NCBI GenBank assembly: GCA_003615045.1
Contig: ML014138.1
Location: 89,530-153,529, forward strand
Reading direction: 5' to 3'
DNA length: 64,000 bases
DNA from: Caulochytrium protostelioides
Lineage: Eukaryota > Chytridiomycota > Caulochytriomycetes > Caulochytriales > Caulochytriaceae
In this document: one piece after another, positions 50,175 to 61,564 of the stretch
How positions within the stretch are numbered: the stretch's first letter is position 1
Layout: every line of letters begins with the position of its first letter
Position numbers and translations under genes: made by a program
The notes under the pieces: model-generated
Told to the model about the DNA's origin: nothing
The model's input: only the letters and a program-made list of their open reading frames with translations
Database searches by the model: none

Positions 50175-52217
50175 CGTGCGGTTGTCTTGTGGGGTTACAG
50201 AAGTGCAGAAGTGCAGAAACAGAGGATGCGGTGTGTATCAGCGCAGATCAGAAAGTATACCAAGCTATCAGCGATGTGGACAGGCAGCTCGGGGTTCTTT
50301 AGAGGGTGGAACCGACACGACGACACGACATGCGCACGCAGCACACATTGAAGCGTGTTGAGATCGACGCATGATGAAGAGCGGAGATGCAGAGCGTTAC
50401 GCCGGCGTTACGCCGCTCGCGTCCCGACGTCGGCACCTTCGGCACCTTCGCGTTTCTTCGCAATAGATTTGGGAGCCTTCCCGAGACCAGAGTGCGAGGC
50501 CTGCGATGATCCGAGCACCCCCGTCCGCGAGTTCACGCCAGCCGTACCGGCACGCTGGCAAATGACGCGCATGTGGCGTGCACGGGCATCATGGGCCCCT
50601 TGACCGTCCGCTCCTCATTGCGGATGCGCCCATAGGTGATGAGGTAACATCCCTGGATGCATCATTCCTCAATACCATGAGCGACCTTCACACGTTCAGC
50701 AAAATCCACAAATCCTATGCATCATCGATGCAGGTTTCGGACTCGAAAATGGATGGTTGATCAAGTATACTCGCTGTTGCCACATCCGGAGCACCGCATG
50801 TCCGCCCATTGCGAGGCGCAGTCATCATCATCAAAACCTGGCAAGAGATGGTCCCGCCCGCGCACTCACGAGCCGGCGCGCCCCCGCCCGCATTGGCAGA
50901 GCGGCGCTTCAAAAGCAACTGAGACTGAGTTGTTGTGATGGCGATCGCTCCTTTTTTCTTTTCATGCTTGTTGTGAGCCTCAGCGCCGCGTCGGGACCAA
51001 CTTGTCCGCGCCCGGAGCTTCCGTCTCCGCTCACACGGTCGTCGGCCCTTTTGCTGCGATCCTGGTCGCGTGCCCATCGCATGTCCATCCCCACACAGAC
51101 CACCAAGCGAAGGCGCTTCAGCGACCCGCCGTGCCCGCTGCCGCCGCTGCCGCCGCCGCCGCCGTCGTCGTGTCGGGCGGAGTTCTGATTGCAGGGCGCG
51201 GTGCCGTGCCCGACGCGGTCGCGGTGAGCTGAGCCCGGCGCGGTGCGGTGTGAGACGAAGCGCCGTTCGAGACGGCGTCGGCCGCCGCAGATCGCGCAGC
51301 GCGAGGACGGCGCGCGTTCGGGCGATAGGGCGGAACGTAAAAAGGGGCGGCCGCCGCCGCCGCTGACCCCCGGTCTCGCCCGACGCCCCGCTCCGCTCCC
51401 CTCGAGGGCAGAATTCATACGCGGCCAGATCGTGGGCGCCGATCACCACATGAGCCGGCGCCGGCACGGGCGGCAGCAATGAAGCGCCGCGACGGCCGAT
51501 CGCTCGAGCCACCCGTGGCACGGACGCATCGGAAAAAGGGGACGGCGGCGGTATCATGGAAGCCGTATAGCGGCGTCCCAAGGCCGGTGCCCCGCCGTCC
51601 ACGGCCGTCCGTGGCCGTCCATCATCCGTCGTTTCTCCGTTCAGGAACGCCGTCGGAGACTATATAGCGGCGTGGTCACATGATGGCGTACACCCGGGTA
51701 CGCGGTGTGGCATGGATAGCCACGAGAAGCATCGTCATGGATATATATATTTCAGGGTCGTTCGGGTGCATTCTGGGATTGGCCCGCCTAGCAGGAGGAG
51801 AAGCGCATGCGTAGAGTGATTTCTATGTTTTGCGAAAACAAACAAACATACCCCTCTTCGTTTCGATTTTTACCTCTATCTCTATACCCCTCTTGTTTCT
51901 CATACTATCTAGACTGTGCTGCTCTCAGCTACCGTAGACATCCCGACCTGCTTACTTGCCCGCCGTTTTCTTACTCTGCCTCACTGCCTCATTATAGATC
52001 GTATTGCGCTTCGTTCGTCCATCTTGACTTCGCCTCATCCTTCGCTTTCGGCCCTCCCATCCCACGCCTCGTGGTTTTCCACCTGCTACGCCACGCCGCC
52101 GATCCTTGTCCCCCTCTCTCTCGCTTTAGGCCCCCGCCTCATTTCTCTGGCTCAGCCTCGTCTTGCCATCGATACCCCATATCTCTCTCCCATCGACAGA
52201 ACGCCGTTCTCAACGTG
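50175..52217. other. Intergenic, including a long pyrimidine-rich leader
   Basis: About 2 kb between the divergent hydrolase (-) and RRM-protein (+) genes. The left two thirds are GC-rich without a supported gene; an Arg-rich minus-strand ORF at 50715-51602 looks compositional. From about 51840 to 52210 the plus strand is strongly C/T-rich, directly upstream of the RRM gene. Confidence 0.5.
51840..52210 (+). promoter_or_regulatory. Pyrimidine-rich promoter/5' leader tract
   Basis: About 370 nt in which C and T clearly predominate on the plus strand (runs such as CCCCCTCTCTCTCGCTTT), ending at the start codon of the RRM gene. Long CT-rich tracts are common just upstream of the coding region in fungal genes. 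Here it is probably core promoter plus 5' UTR. Confidence 0.45.
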
Positions 52218-55200
52218 ATGGGGGGCCTTCGTGCTGCTTTTGTGACGCGATCGACGCGTAAGTACGCGCCACCCATCAAGCATGGCCACACCATGCATCA
52301 TGCCGCATCATGACCGCCGACTCACCCGCCTTGCTTTCACGCCATGTTCTCGCATGCCCCTCATGATGTGTTGTCAACGATGGGTCTACGGTAGCGTCCG
52401 AGAAGACGCCGCACCATACCGTGACCTATGAGCTGCGCAATGCGTGCGATCCGTTCAAGCGTGACGAGCACTCGATGGCGCTGCCGGTTTGCCAGCCAGT
52501 GGCCACGCCGGCCTCGCGGCCGCATACGACCCTTGCGACGCTCGACGACCGCCTCAAGCCATTTGTCTACCAGTCGCTGCAGCAGGCGGCCACCGACGAT
52601 GACGCCGCTGCCATCCGGCCCATCCAGACGCTCGTCGTCCCGGGGCAGCTCGTGACCGCGCTCGACAGCCCGCAGGCGACGCTCGGCGACTTGGCCCTGC
52701 TAGGCGCGTGGCTCGTGAACGCCTCGGCGCGCTGGGTCGCGAGCGGGTTGCGCATTGGCGTCGTCGGCCTGGCGCCCCAGGCGGCGCCGCTGCTGCTGCC
52801 GCTGGCCGACGCGCTTGGCCTCGACTACCTCGTCTGCGCCGGCAAGACGGGTCCCGCGCCCGCCGCTGGTCCTGCGCCCGCCGCAGCGCAGACGCCGCAC
52901 ATCTTCCCCGCGTCGCTCATCCCGCCGTCCGCCGCCTACGAGGCGCAGGTCACCCACTGGCTCACGCTGTTACAGACCGCTCCCGCTGACGCCAGCGCCT
53001 CCCAGCTCGACGCGCTCTATGTCCACGCCGCCCGCCAGCTCCTCGAGAGCAAGACCGTCACGGCCGCCCCGCCGTCGGCAACGCTGCTCGTGGTCATGCC
53101 CATCCAGGCCCAAGCCACCTTTGCGGTCGTCTCGACCCACAACGAGGTCGTCCAGCTGAGTGTTGCCGCCGTGCCGACGGTCCAGACCGCCGACCGCCAC
53201 GAAGCCCGCAGTCCGCCCGCAGCGGCGGCCGCCGTCGTCGGCTCGCCGCAATTAAACGCGGCTCATGCGCCGCCCGCAGCGAACCATGCGGCCTCTGCCG
53301 CCGGTGCCGTGGTTTCCCCCGCGATCCCCGTCGCCGGCACCGCGGTGCCACCCGCGGCGCAGGACCCGAGTATGAAGCTGTGGGTCGGCAACATTCCCGA
53401 GGACACGACGGCCGCCGACCTCGAAGCCTTCTTTGCGGGCGTCGAGATCGTGCGCATTGTACTCAAGACGAAGTGTCCCGACCGCCGCCCCTCGGCGTGG
53501 CTCGTGGTCGCTGATGCGGTCCAGCTCGAGCGCGCGCTGCGCTGTGCGAACGAGCGCTTCCGCGGGGCGAAGCTCAAGATCGAGTATGATCCCACACGCA
53601 TCGGCCAGATCGAGGGACCCCACCACCCGGCCGGCGGGTTCGCCGCCAAGAGCCAAAGCGGCGGCGGCGTCCGCGGCGCCCACGCGCCGCAGACCTACGC
53701 CCACCACGCGGCACGGTCCCGCAAGCACTTCGGCTCGTACACCGTCCAGGACCTGCGGTCCATGTCCACGGGCCACCCTGTCATGCCGGCGCCCACGCAC
53801 CCGGCTTCGGCCGTGGCCGCGCCGGCCGCCATGCCGTCCCCGACGATGCAGACCATGAGCATGGCCCACGCCGCCGCGAAGGGTCCGGCCGGCGCCAGCA
53901 ACGCCGCCAAGACGACGCGCCGTGTGCCGCTCACCATCGATACCACTGTCTCGTCCAACAGCGTCCGCGCCACGGACCCCGGCCCCGCGGCGGCCCCCGG
54001 CTACGCCAACTGGGATACGCCAGTCTCCGGCAAAGCCCCCGTCTCTGCCACGACGTCCGCCACGCTCTCAGCCGCCGCGTGGAACAAGCCGGCCGCCGCA
54101 ACCCTCGCCACTGCCGCCGCCGCCGCCGAGGGGCCGACGGCCTCGCCTGCGGGGGCCTACCCCCAGCCCAAGCCGCGTAACCTCTTCCTGGTCCACCAGA
54201 CGCACCTCGGGTGGCCGGCCGTGACCAAAGACAACGAGGGCGCCGTGGCCACGGCCAACGAGGGCGCCGTGGCCACGGCCAACGACGACGCGCCGCTCTC
54301 GGCACCGCCGCTGGGTGGCACGACGGCCTCCCCTTGGGGATGGGAGGCGGCGGCCGCCCCGGCGGTCCACCCGGATGCGGCAGCGGCGGCGTCGCCGCAG
54401 ACCTCGCCGCAGCTGCACCACCTGACGCCGTCCCCGCCCTCGCTTACCGACAACGCCATAACGCTCGCGGCCCAGTATGACGAGTCGCACGGCGATCTGG
54501 ACGCGCCGCTGCCGCAGCAACTGCAGCGCGAGTGGCGCAGCAAGGGCGCCGTGCAGTCTTGGACGTCGCCGCCGCGCTCGGCGGCATCGAGCTTCACGAC
54601 CGGCGCGCAATGGGAGCGGCCGGCGAGCGCGAGCGCCGCGGACCCCCTCAGCGGCGCTGCAATTGGCGCACCGGGCCTGCGCCGTACGAGCGCCGAGTCC
54701 TTCCCGTCCGCAGGTTGGTCCCACGGCGGCATGGCCGGCGGCATCCAACTCCATGGCCATGTGGCCGCCGCCAAGCCCCCTCTCTCGCCGCTGAGCCACC
54801 CGATGGGCGCGGACTCGACGATGAGCCTGCCGTCGCTGCCGTCGCAGCTGCCGAGTCCGCTCGTGATGCCGCAGCAAGCGCTCGGCAAGCCGCCGGGCGC
54901 CCTCTCGCCGTCGCTGTCGGCCACGGGTGGCCTCCTACGCGAGAAGCTCCAGCTCGAGACGTGGGGCGCGCCGGCGAAGCCCTCACTGGCGCGGTCCTGG
55001 TCCGCGCTGCAGCCGCGCCTCCGCGGCAGTGACTCGCCCGTCTCCTCCACGGCCGGCTCGGCCGCCACGACCACGACGCTCGTCATGTCGCGCCCGGGAT
55101 CCGCCACCGCCTCGCCGGCCCTCGCGACGGTCGCTGCGCCGGCGCCCATGGCCGCGTCCCTGGACGACGCCGGCGCCGCCTCGGGCCTCGGCGTCAGCAT

Positions 55201-55582
55201 CGGCGCCGCCCCGTCGCCGCTCATGCCGCGCACCTCGCCGGCCAGCGTCAAGGCGATCTGGAGCCGTCCCGTGCATCCGAGCTCGCCGTCGCCGCGTCTG
55301 CGTGCCGCCGGCGCTGTGCCCGTCTCGGCGTCCGCGTCCGCGACGTCGGTCGAGGCGATCTGGGACAGCGGCGCCGGGGGACTCGGGTACGGCGCTTACA
55401 TGGCGCCGCCGTCGGGACCGATGCATGAAGCCCGTCAGCACGGCTATGCTCCCGGGTTCGCGTCGATGCCGTCGCCGTACCCGGCGCCAAGCCACGGCCC
55501 GCTGGGCCACATGAACAGCCGCGGCCCCAGCTCGGCCCACCCGGTAATGAGCAGCGGGGGTCACTCGCAGAGTTTCTGGTAA
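52218..55582 (+). CDS. RRM-domain RNA-binding protein (two exons)
   Basis: The long frame from 52421 has no ATG at its start. Joining a short first exon (52218-52257, MGGLRAAFVTRST) to 52395-55582 across a 137-nt intron (donor GTAAGT, acceptor GTAG) keeps phase and supplies a start, giving about 1075 aa. The first 330 residues contain an Ala/Leu-rich, possibly folded segment (GLRIGVVGLAPQAAPLL). One RNA recognition motif lies at about 339-415: RNP2 LWVGNI is clear, but RNP1 is degenerate (SAWLVVAD), so binding may be atypical. The remaining ~650 residues are low-complexity Ala/Ser/Pro/Gly-rich, as in RNA-granule or mRNA-regulatory proteins. I assign no orthologue. Exon 1 is inferred from splice sites and phase only. 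Confidence 0.78.
54233..54280. repeat. 24-nt perfect tandem duplication in the RRM gene
   Basis: Two identical 24-nt units (54233-54256 and 54257-54280) encode NEGAVATA twice in the low-complexity region. The absence of any mismatch suggests a recent slippage event. Confidence 0.9.
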
Positions 55583-55996
55583 ACCGGCCATGCATGCGCG
55601 GATGATAGCCGTTTTGAAAGCTCAATATATAATCAGCAAGTTCTACTCGGATGATAGTAAACACAGCAGCGACAGATCCCTTCATCATGAGGAGGATTTG
55701 GCTTGCGCGGGAGAAGAAAGGGGGGAGAGGAGCCAGATTAAGGGATCCGGACAGGCCGGAGCTCACCGTGGGGGGGGGGAGCAAGAGGAGAAGTGTCCAA
55801 GAAACATGAAGATGAAAACAAAGGGGTAAGAATGGACAGGAATGAACAAAGAAAAAAGGTGTCGTTCGAGTGGCGCGAGGACCACGTTTGGAGAGCGGCG
55901 CTTTTCTCCGGGTGAGGCATGATCCATGAGATGGAGCACGATCGAGCGGCGGGCGGGACCGCCATCGGACGAGGGGGAAGCGGCCCGAACCCGACT
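55583..55996. other. Convergent 3' intergenic region
   Basis: About 410 nt between the stop codons of the RRM gene (+) and the CAP-domain gene (-). It is A/G-rich on the plus strand with a G9 run near 55770. No gene is visible. Confidence 0.55.
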
Positions 55997-56872
55997 TTAC
56001 AAGGCAAAGAGCGCCCCCGCGAGGATAACGAGCACGCCGGTCGTGGTGGAGGTCGTCCACGGCGTTTGCGGCGACATGGCTGACGACGTCAGCGGGTTGA
56101 ACGTGGCAGCGGCCGACGAGGCCACGGCGTCCGGCACGTCGGTCGACGTGGCCAGGGCGCGGACTGTGGACGTCGGGTTCTCGTTGGACGGTGTGGCGGT
56201 CGTCCCGGTTCCATCGGCCGGGGGCGCGTTGGCGCGGCTGGCGTCAGCAAGCTGGCTCGCGGTGGCGGCATCGGCTGGCCTTGTCGCGGCGACGGGCGAC
56301 CAAACGGTCGAGGTTGGCGCGGCGGGCGGCGTTGTCCGCGGCGTCGGTGTCACGACGGGACGCGGTGCAGCTTTCGTGACGGTGGGCGCCTTCACGGGCT
56401 GGGCCCGGGCGCTCCCGTCGCCGCTGCAGCTTGCGAGTTTGGCGAAGTCCTGGGTATGAAAGTTGCCGCTGACGCCGTAGCCGACGCAGTTGACGGTCGG
56501 ATTGACCATGTTCGTGAAGTGGGCGCTGCTTTTCTTGAAGAGGTCGAGCGCACCGTCGATGCTGCCGTCCATCGCGACGTTCTCGGCCGCCGTCGTGTAA
56601 ACGATCCCCGCGGCAGTGAGGCGCTGGAAGGGCGACATGCCGTTGGCTGAATTGTGGCGCAGCGTCTTGCTGGCGGCCATGTCGATGGCATGATTGAGTG
56701 CGACGGCAGAGATCCGGGAGTCGCAGGCGACGGGCGGCACGCCGACGGAGGCACGTATACTGTTGAGGATGGGGAGCTGGGTGGCGCAGTCGCTGGCCAT
56801 CGCCATCATCGCCCGGGCGAGCAGGAAGGCCGTGACCGCCACGACGGCCGACGGTGAGGATGCGCGGGCCAT
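55997..56872 (-). CDS. Secreted CAP/SCP-domain protein, probably GPI-anchored
   Basis: The ATG at 56872 places a signal peptide at the N-terminus (VVAVTAFLLARAMMAM); the product is 291 aa. Residues about 30-150 form a CAP (SCP/PR-1) domain with ILNSIRASVGVPP, LNHAIDMAAS, LRHNSANGMSPFQRL, TAAENVAM and the closing NCVGYGVSG. The His and Glu that line the CAP cavity appear to be present in these motifs. A Thr/Pro/Ala-rich stalk follows (about 155-270). The C-terminus is a short hydrophobic stretch (GVLVILAGALFAL) ending at the stop, typical of a GPI-attachment signal. Fungal CAP proteins such as the Pry proteins bind and export sterols and lipids. CAP domains are also common in secreted proteins of host-associated fungi. 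Confidence 0.88.
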   Translation of the reverse strand: MARASSPSAVVAVTAFLLARAMMAMASDCATQLPILNSIRASVGVPPVACDSRISAVALNHAIDMAASKTLRHNSANGMSPFQRLTAAGIVYTTAAENVAMDGSIDGALDLFKKSSAHFTNMVNPTVNCVGYGVSGNFHTQDFAKLASCSGDGSARAQPVKAPTVTKAAPRPVVTPTPRTTPPAAPTSTVWSPVAATRPADAATASQLADASRANAPPADGTGTTATPSNENPTSTVRALATSTDVPDAVASSAAATFNPLTSSAMSPQTPWTTSTTTGVLVILAGALFAL

Positions 56873-59800
56873 CGCGGCGGCGTTAGGAGGCCAATTGGGC
56901 AGCCGCCGCGGCGGACGACGCAAGCGGCAGCTGCGGCGATGGCGTCGTCAGCAAGACGGACGCACCAAGGGGCCGGCGCGGGATGGACAATGTCGGGAGA
57001 CGGGCAGAGCGCTGAAGGTGGAGATAGGGCATCCAATTTGAGGCAGTACAAACGGACATCCGAATCCACAGCGGAAGCATTGTAACGACGACAGAACAGC
57101 AGCAATGTTTCCGTCAGGAGGCACGTTGAGCATGGATCACTAGACAGAAGAGCGGAGGGTGAGTGACATCGCTTTTCATACCATTCTCATATGCGACTGC
57201 CTGAGCTCCGCCACCAAGCGACGCCCTTGCGTGCGATGAGCGTGCATGCAGTCGACAACCTGTGGGACGACGGACCCCCCGGGCGTGGCAGGGCTGCTTA
57301 ACATCCGTCCAGGAGACGGGGAAAGACGGCGTCCCAGGGTCGGTGCAAGCGGAGGGATCCGTGCTTCCCGTGATGCGTCCCGCGACCAACGCTGCCAAGG
57401 AGTGCCTAGGCAAGATGCCGATGGCCATGTGGTGATCCGGGCCTCTGTCCTGCGATAGGGTGTCACGCAAGCACCCGGGTGACGGGCCGCGGCGCAACAG
57501 GATACTTACATCGAAAAAAAGGAAATCAACAGTATGCGCCGATTCTTCTCGTCGACGTTGACGACAACCACTACCGGACCGTGGTGCTCGCACAGACGAG
57601 GGCGCACGTGGTCGATCACCCGTGGGTCAATCCAGGAGGGTCGATGGGCGGATGTCGAATCCGGTGGCGGTGGGAGTCACCCACGTGCCGGGGCAGGAAC
57701 CGGAGGGAAGCCTCGTAGCGATGAGAAAAGAAGAAAAAGAAACTTTTAGACAAGATGCAGACCTGCCTTATGGAAAATCGCCAAGAGACGCGAAGCCGGA
57801 AGAAGCGGGGTGAGCAGGGGGAAAACACTCTCTCACTCGGCGCTGCCGCGTGTGTTGGCGCTGTCAGAAGCGTGGCAAGGACACGTCTGTGGCAACGATA
57901 AGGATTGGCGTTTTCATGCAGCTGTCAATGCCGTGGCCCTCTGTTGGGGGGAGGCGAGAAAGAACCGATCCCGTCAGATAGGATAATCGTGAAATGGGGA
58001 AAGCGCGGCACAGAAAAACGGGTGATGCCGATGACGCAAGAGCCACCAAAACACCGAGACAGGCGTGTAGGCGGATCTCAGATTATGCTGCGGAGCTGCA
58101 GCAACGCAGGACAGCCAGCGTGGGAGAGGTCTGGAACGACCGTGTCAGGCCTCGAGGAATGCCACGGGGGGAAAGGGGCCGAAAAATCAGGCCGAGGTCC
58201 ACCTGGAGACGTCTTCGAATGAAAGTCTGGAAGATGATATAAGGGAAGCAAAGCAAGAGGCAATTAAAGACCCGATCTGGCTGATGCGTATACCAGCGGT
58301 TGATGCGTACACCTAACGCTAGAGAAGGGAGGATGGTGGATGCGCGAAGGCATGCAAGACGATCATGGACGACACGGGGCAGACGTCTGGTAGAGCCGAA
58401 GTTTGGTTTCGCGTCCAACATGCATGGCAGCACGGCTGGCTGGTAACAAGCCCTTCGCGTACCACGAGCAGGGTAGGGCACGACAAGCCCTGATCACGGC
58501 GTAGGCCTGATCCGTCCCATGCATATATCACGATTGGCGGGGTCGGTCTAAAACGTCCTCGCGGTCGGCCGACGGCCCTGCGATCCCGCCCGACACGGCC
58601 GCCCGCCGGCCGCCCGCCGGGGCGCGACCCAGCACCAACCGCGTAAGGATCGGCGCGGTCGCCGCCTTCTTGTGCCACAGGCGTCACACAGAACGTGACA
58701 CAGGGTCCCCAGGGCCAAGGGGACCCCGCCCCGCCAACGTAACGTAATGGCCAGCAGGTCACATCGCAACTTTTTTTTTCTTGTGAGGGTTTCAAGACCA
58801 CTCGTTGAGTTAAAGTCGCCTCGCCGGACTGCCACAAATTCGACTCCTTTATGATATGATGGCTGAGACAATGGCGGGATGGCATCGAGATGATCCAGGT
58901 CACCGAATCCAGCAGCCTCTCTTGCGGAACGCGAGAAGCACGCATCGAAGCGGCGTTTCTGGGCGTCGGATCAAACATGCCGGTGAAATGACCAAAAGAA
59001 GAAAATTCAGTATGAATCCGACGGCATGCGCCAATGCGATAACACTCCACCATGTGTTGGGACCTCCGAACCCCCGGTCTGATCTCGATGCACCGAGTCG
59101 GTCAGCGTGTCCCTGAGCCAAGGGATGCCGCCCTTTCGTGACACATCTGCATGGCGGTCGGAGCCAGCGACAGACGCCGCCCAACGACACTCGGACATGG
59201 GCCGCTATGGAGAAATTCGGCATATCCGCGCTTCCGCCCTATGGATTCCTCTGATCCGGGCAGAGGGACGACAGCATGGCATTGCCAGGGCCCCTGCCGC
59301 ACCATCCCAACCCATCCCACGCCCTGGCTTTGAGCGCCGACGCAAGAGAAGCACACGCAGAACGGCCTACTCGACTTTCCCGTCCATCACGTGGCCCCCG
59401 AAAGCGCCGGAAGAGCGAGAGAGAAAGGGGAGAGAGACTCGTCTCCACCGACCGCATCGGTGGCAACCTGAGCATCCAGGCCGTTCCACACTCTGATCCA
59501 ATGCTGGATGTCGCTCGCTAGCTCTCTTGCCGCTCTCCAGCTCATAATCCTGCGGCACACCGCTTGGCCTCGCGTTCTCATCTCGCAGGCGACAGCCCAT
59601 GGTGACCTATAGTGGGAGTGAACCTGTGCTGGGGAGCGACGGCGTTCGAGAGTGATAACGACTCGACTACGCGAGAATCGCGGCGGAAAGCTTCTCTGAA
59701 TGGAGCCGCAGAAGCTTCTCGGTCGACGCTTCCCGGAGCTTCGCAGCAACGCCTCCTTCCGAGTTGTCAGTACCCGCATCACACGGCCACAACGGCACTG

Positions 59801-60604
59801 GCTCCTAGACTGGATTGATACGGGTGTGCTGACACATCTATTTACGGCAGTCGGGTTCATCTCGTCGCATGACACACGCTCATGAGGGCACCTTTCTTGC
59901 TGCGTTTCGCTTGGAGATTCTTCCAGGCGCGATCCTTCACAAAGCGGCGAGGGCGGCACCGGGTCCATCCAGTGACATCCGAAATGACATGTGATAGCGA
60001 TGACGAGCGATAATATCAGCCATGGCAAGGAAAAGCACTCGATATGACACCATGATAGCGAGGTTCGTTCTGTTTGGGAGAACCTACCAGATTCTACTAA
60101 CCCAGATGAACCCCGCGCTGATAGGCGTGTAAAGCATGGTCATTTTTCGATTGGATGTCATCAGGGAACTTTCAGGCATCGCGATGGCTTTGGGGTGTAT
60201 CATCAAGCACTTCTGTTGAGGACGCAAATGTACAATTTTCGTCGAATGATGAATCCATCGTGGAATGGAAGAGCTGACGGGCGTGGAACCGGTGTTCACG
60301 ATGTGCTCGCGGTTCACATCGGCCCTTCACAGGCATGAGGCCATTGCGGATCTTTCTGCCTTACACAGAGCCCGCCGACTACGACCCCGGGGTCGTTGTC
60401 GGCGGTCGGTGTTGCCGGTCGCCGTGAAGTTTTGCGGGGCACGCCAGGAACATGCCTTTTTCCTAGGTGAACAGTGTGGCGACATGAACATATTTAGAGT
60501 CGCTGGGGAGCGCAAAGCTCTGATGGAGAGCTGCGTTGAGCTCTCAGGGCCTCCCTTTCTCCGATGCGTGGTCACCTCGTTCACTCAAATGATAATTACT
60601 CAAT
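56873..60604. other. Gene-poor region, no supported gene
   Basis: At 3.7 kb this is the longest gap in the window, with visibly lower GC than the coding blocks. ORFs up to 244 aa (58319-59053, minus) and 213 aa (59387-60028, minus) lack conserved motifs, have unbiased codon use and overlap equally long ORFs on the other strand. A GC-rich island with direct repeats of GGCCGCCCGCC lies at about 58598-58622. I see no transposase, reverse transcriptase or RNA gene. Confidence 0.45.
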
Positions 60605-61564
60605 CTACGTTTCGCGCTCGATGCGGTAAGTCACGACGCCGTGGGGGCCCGCGGACGCATGGCAGACCGCTACCTCGCCGTCGCGGCCGCCATTCCCGTC
60701 ATCCCCGTCGCCGGTCGCCTCACTCAGAAAGAACCGCATTGATGGACGCAAGACAACGGCATCGCTTGTCGCCGCCAAAGCCGCCACCGCCGCATCGTTG
60801 GGTGGCCGCGGTGATGCTTGGCGCGAGAGCACCGCGCCTATGCGCCGACCGATGTCAGCAGCGCGGAGCAGCTGCGCGAGAGAAAGCGCTTCATCAGGCA
60901 GCGTCGGGAAGACGACGGCGTACGGGGGGGCCTGGCGGTCATCGGGCCCGCCAGCCGACAACGGCGATAGCGCCGCCGCCGCAGCCGCCGGGGCTGGCGG
61001 ACGACCGGCCACGAGCACCATCGCGGGCGTCGCGTCTGCCCATCGGACGACGACGACGTCGAGCGCCGTCCATCCGTTGCCTGTCCATCGCATCGCCCGC
61101 CGATATATCAAATGGGTCCAGGACGCATGAGTATCTTAGTATCCTCTGACGCTGATTTGTTGCATGTCGTTCATTCCTCGGCGGAAGCGTCCGACTCCAA
61201 GAAGCGAGGGTCATGCAGTGGTGAAGGCGCGATGTGGAGACCTACTTTGGGCGTGAAGGAAAAAGAACCGGGCGGCTTCTAGCGAACGGCGACTCGGATC
61301 AGCCTGGACGACAGAGCTTTCTGCCGCCGACGCATGAGCAGTGTCAACGAAGCAGCGGCGGATCCGCGCCACGAGGTCCGCATCAATGGCAACCGGCGTC
61401 GCACGGGCCGGCGCTGCGGCTGCTTCGATATCGAGCGACGGCGGGGCATAGAAGAGGGACTGGGGCGTGAACGTCACGCACGCAGGCGTCGCGGTGGCCG
61501 CCCGCCCAGCCGGAGCGGGAGCGGCAGCCACCGCACTGGCGTGGCCTGCGGTGGACTCAGACAT
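60605..61564 (-). CDS. Unrecognised two-exon protein
   Basis: Two minus-strand frames join cleanly. Exon 1, 61564-61246, starts MSESTAGH. A 111-nt intron follows (61245-61135; donor GTAGGT, acceptor CTAAG, with a branch-like TACTAAG at the acceptor), then exon 2, 61134-60605. Both exons keep phase and the intron has in-frame stops, giving about 282 aa. Exon 1 encodes an Ala-rich leader, then VTFTPQSLFYAPPSLDIE and a helix with a basic face (LVARIRRCFVD). Exon 2 encodes MRWTGNGWTALDVVVVRWAD, which resembles a beta-hairpin core, then a Leu-rich helical segment and an acidic Gly/Asp loop. There is no membrane segment or signal peptide. I do not recognise the family. The gene is divergent from uL1m. 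Confidence 0.6.

Noticed and set aside
50715-51602. 295-codon minus-strand ORF
   Set aside because: Arg/Pro-rich with poly-Arg runs from GCC repeats; no motif, and overlapped by ORFs in other frames.
59387-60028. 213-codon minus-strand ORF in the gene-poor region
   Set aside because: No domain, no codon bias and no neighbouring exon; treated as random.
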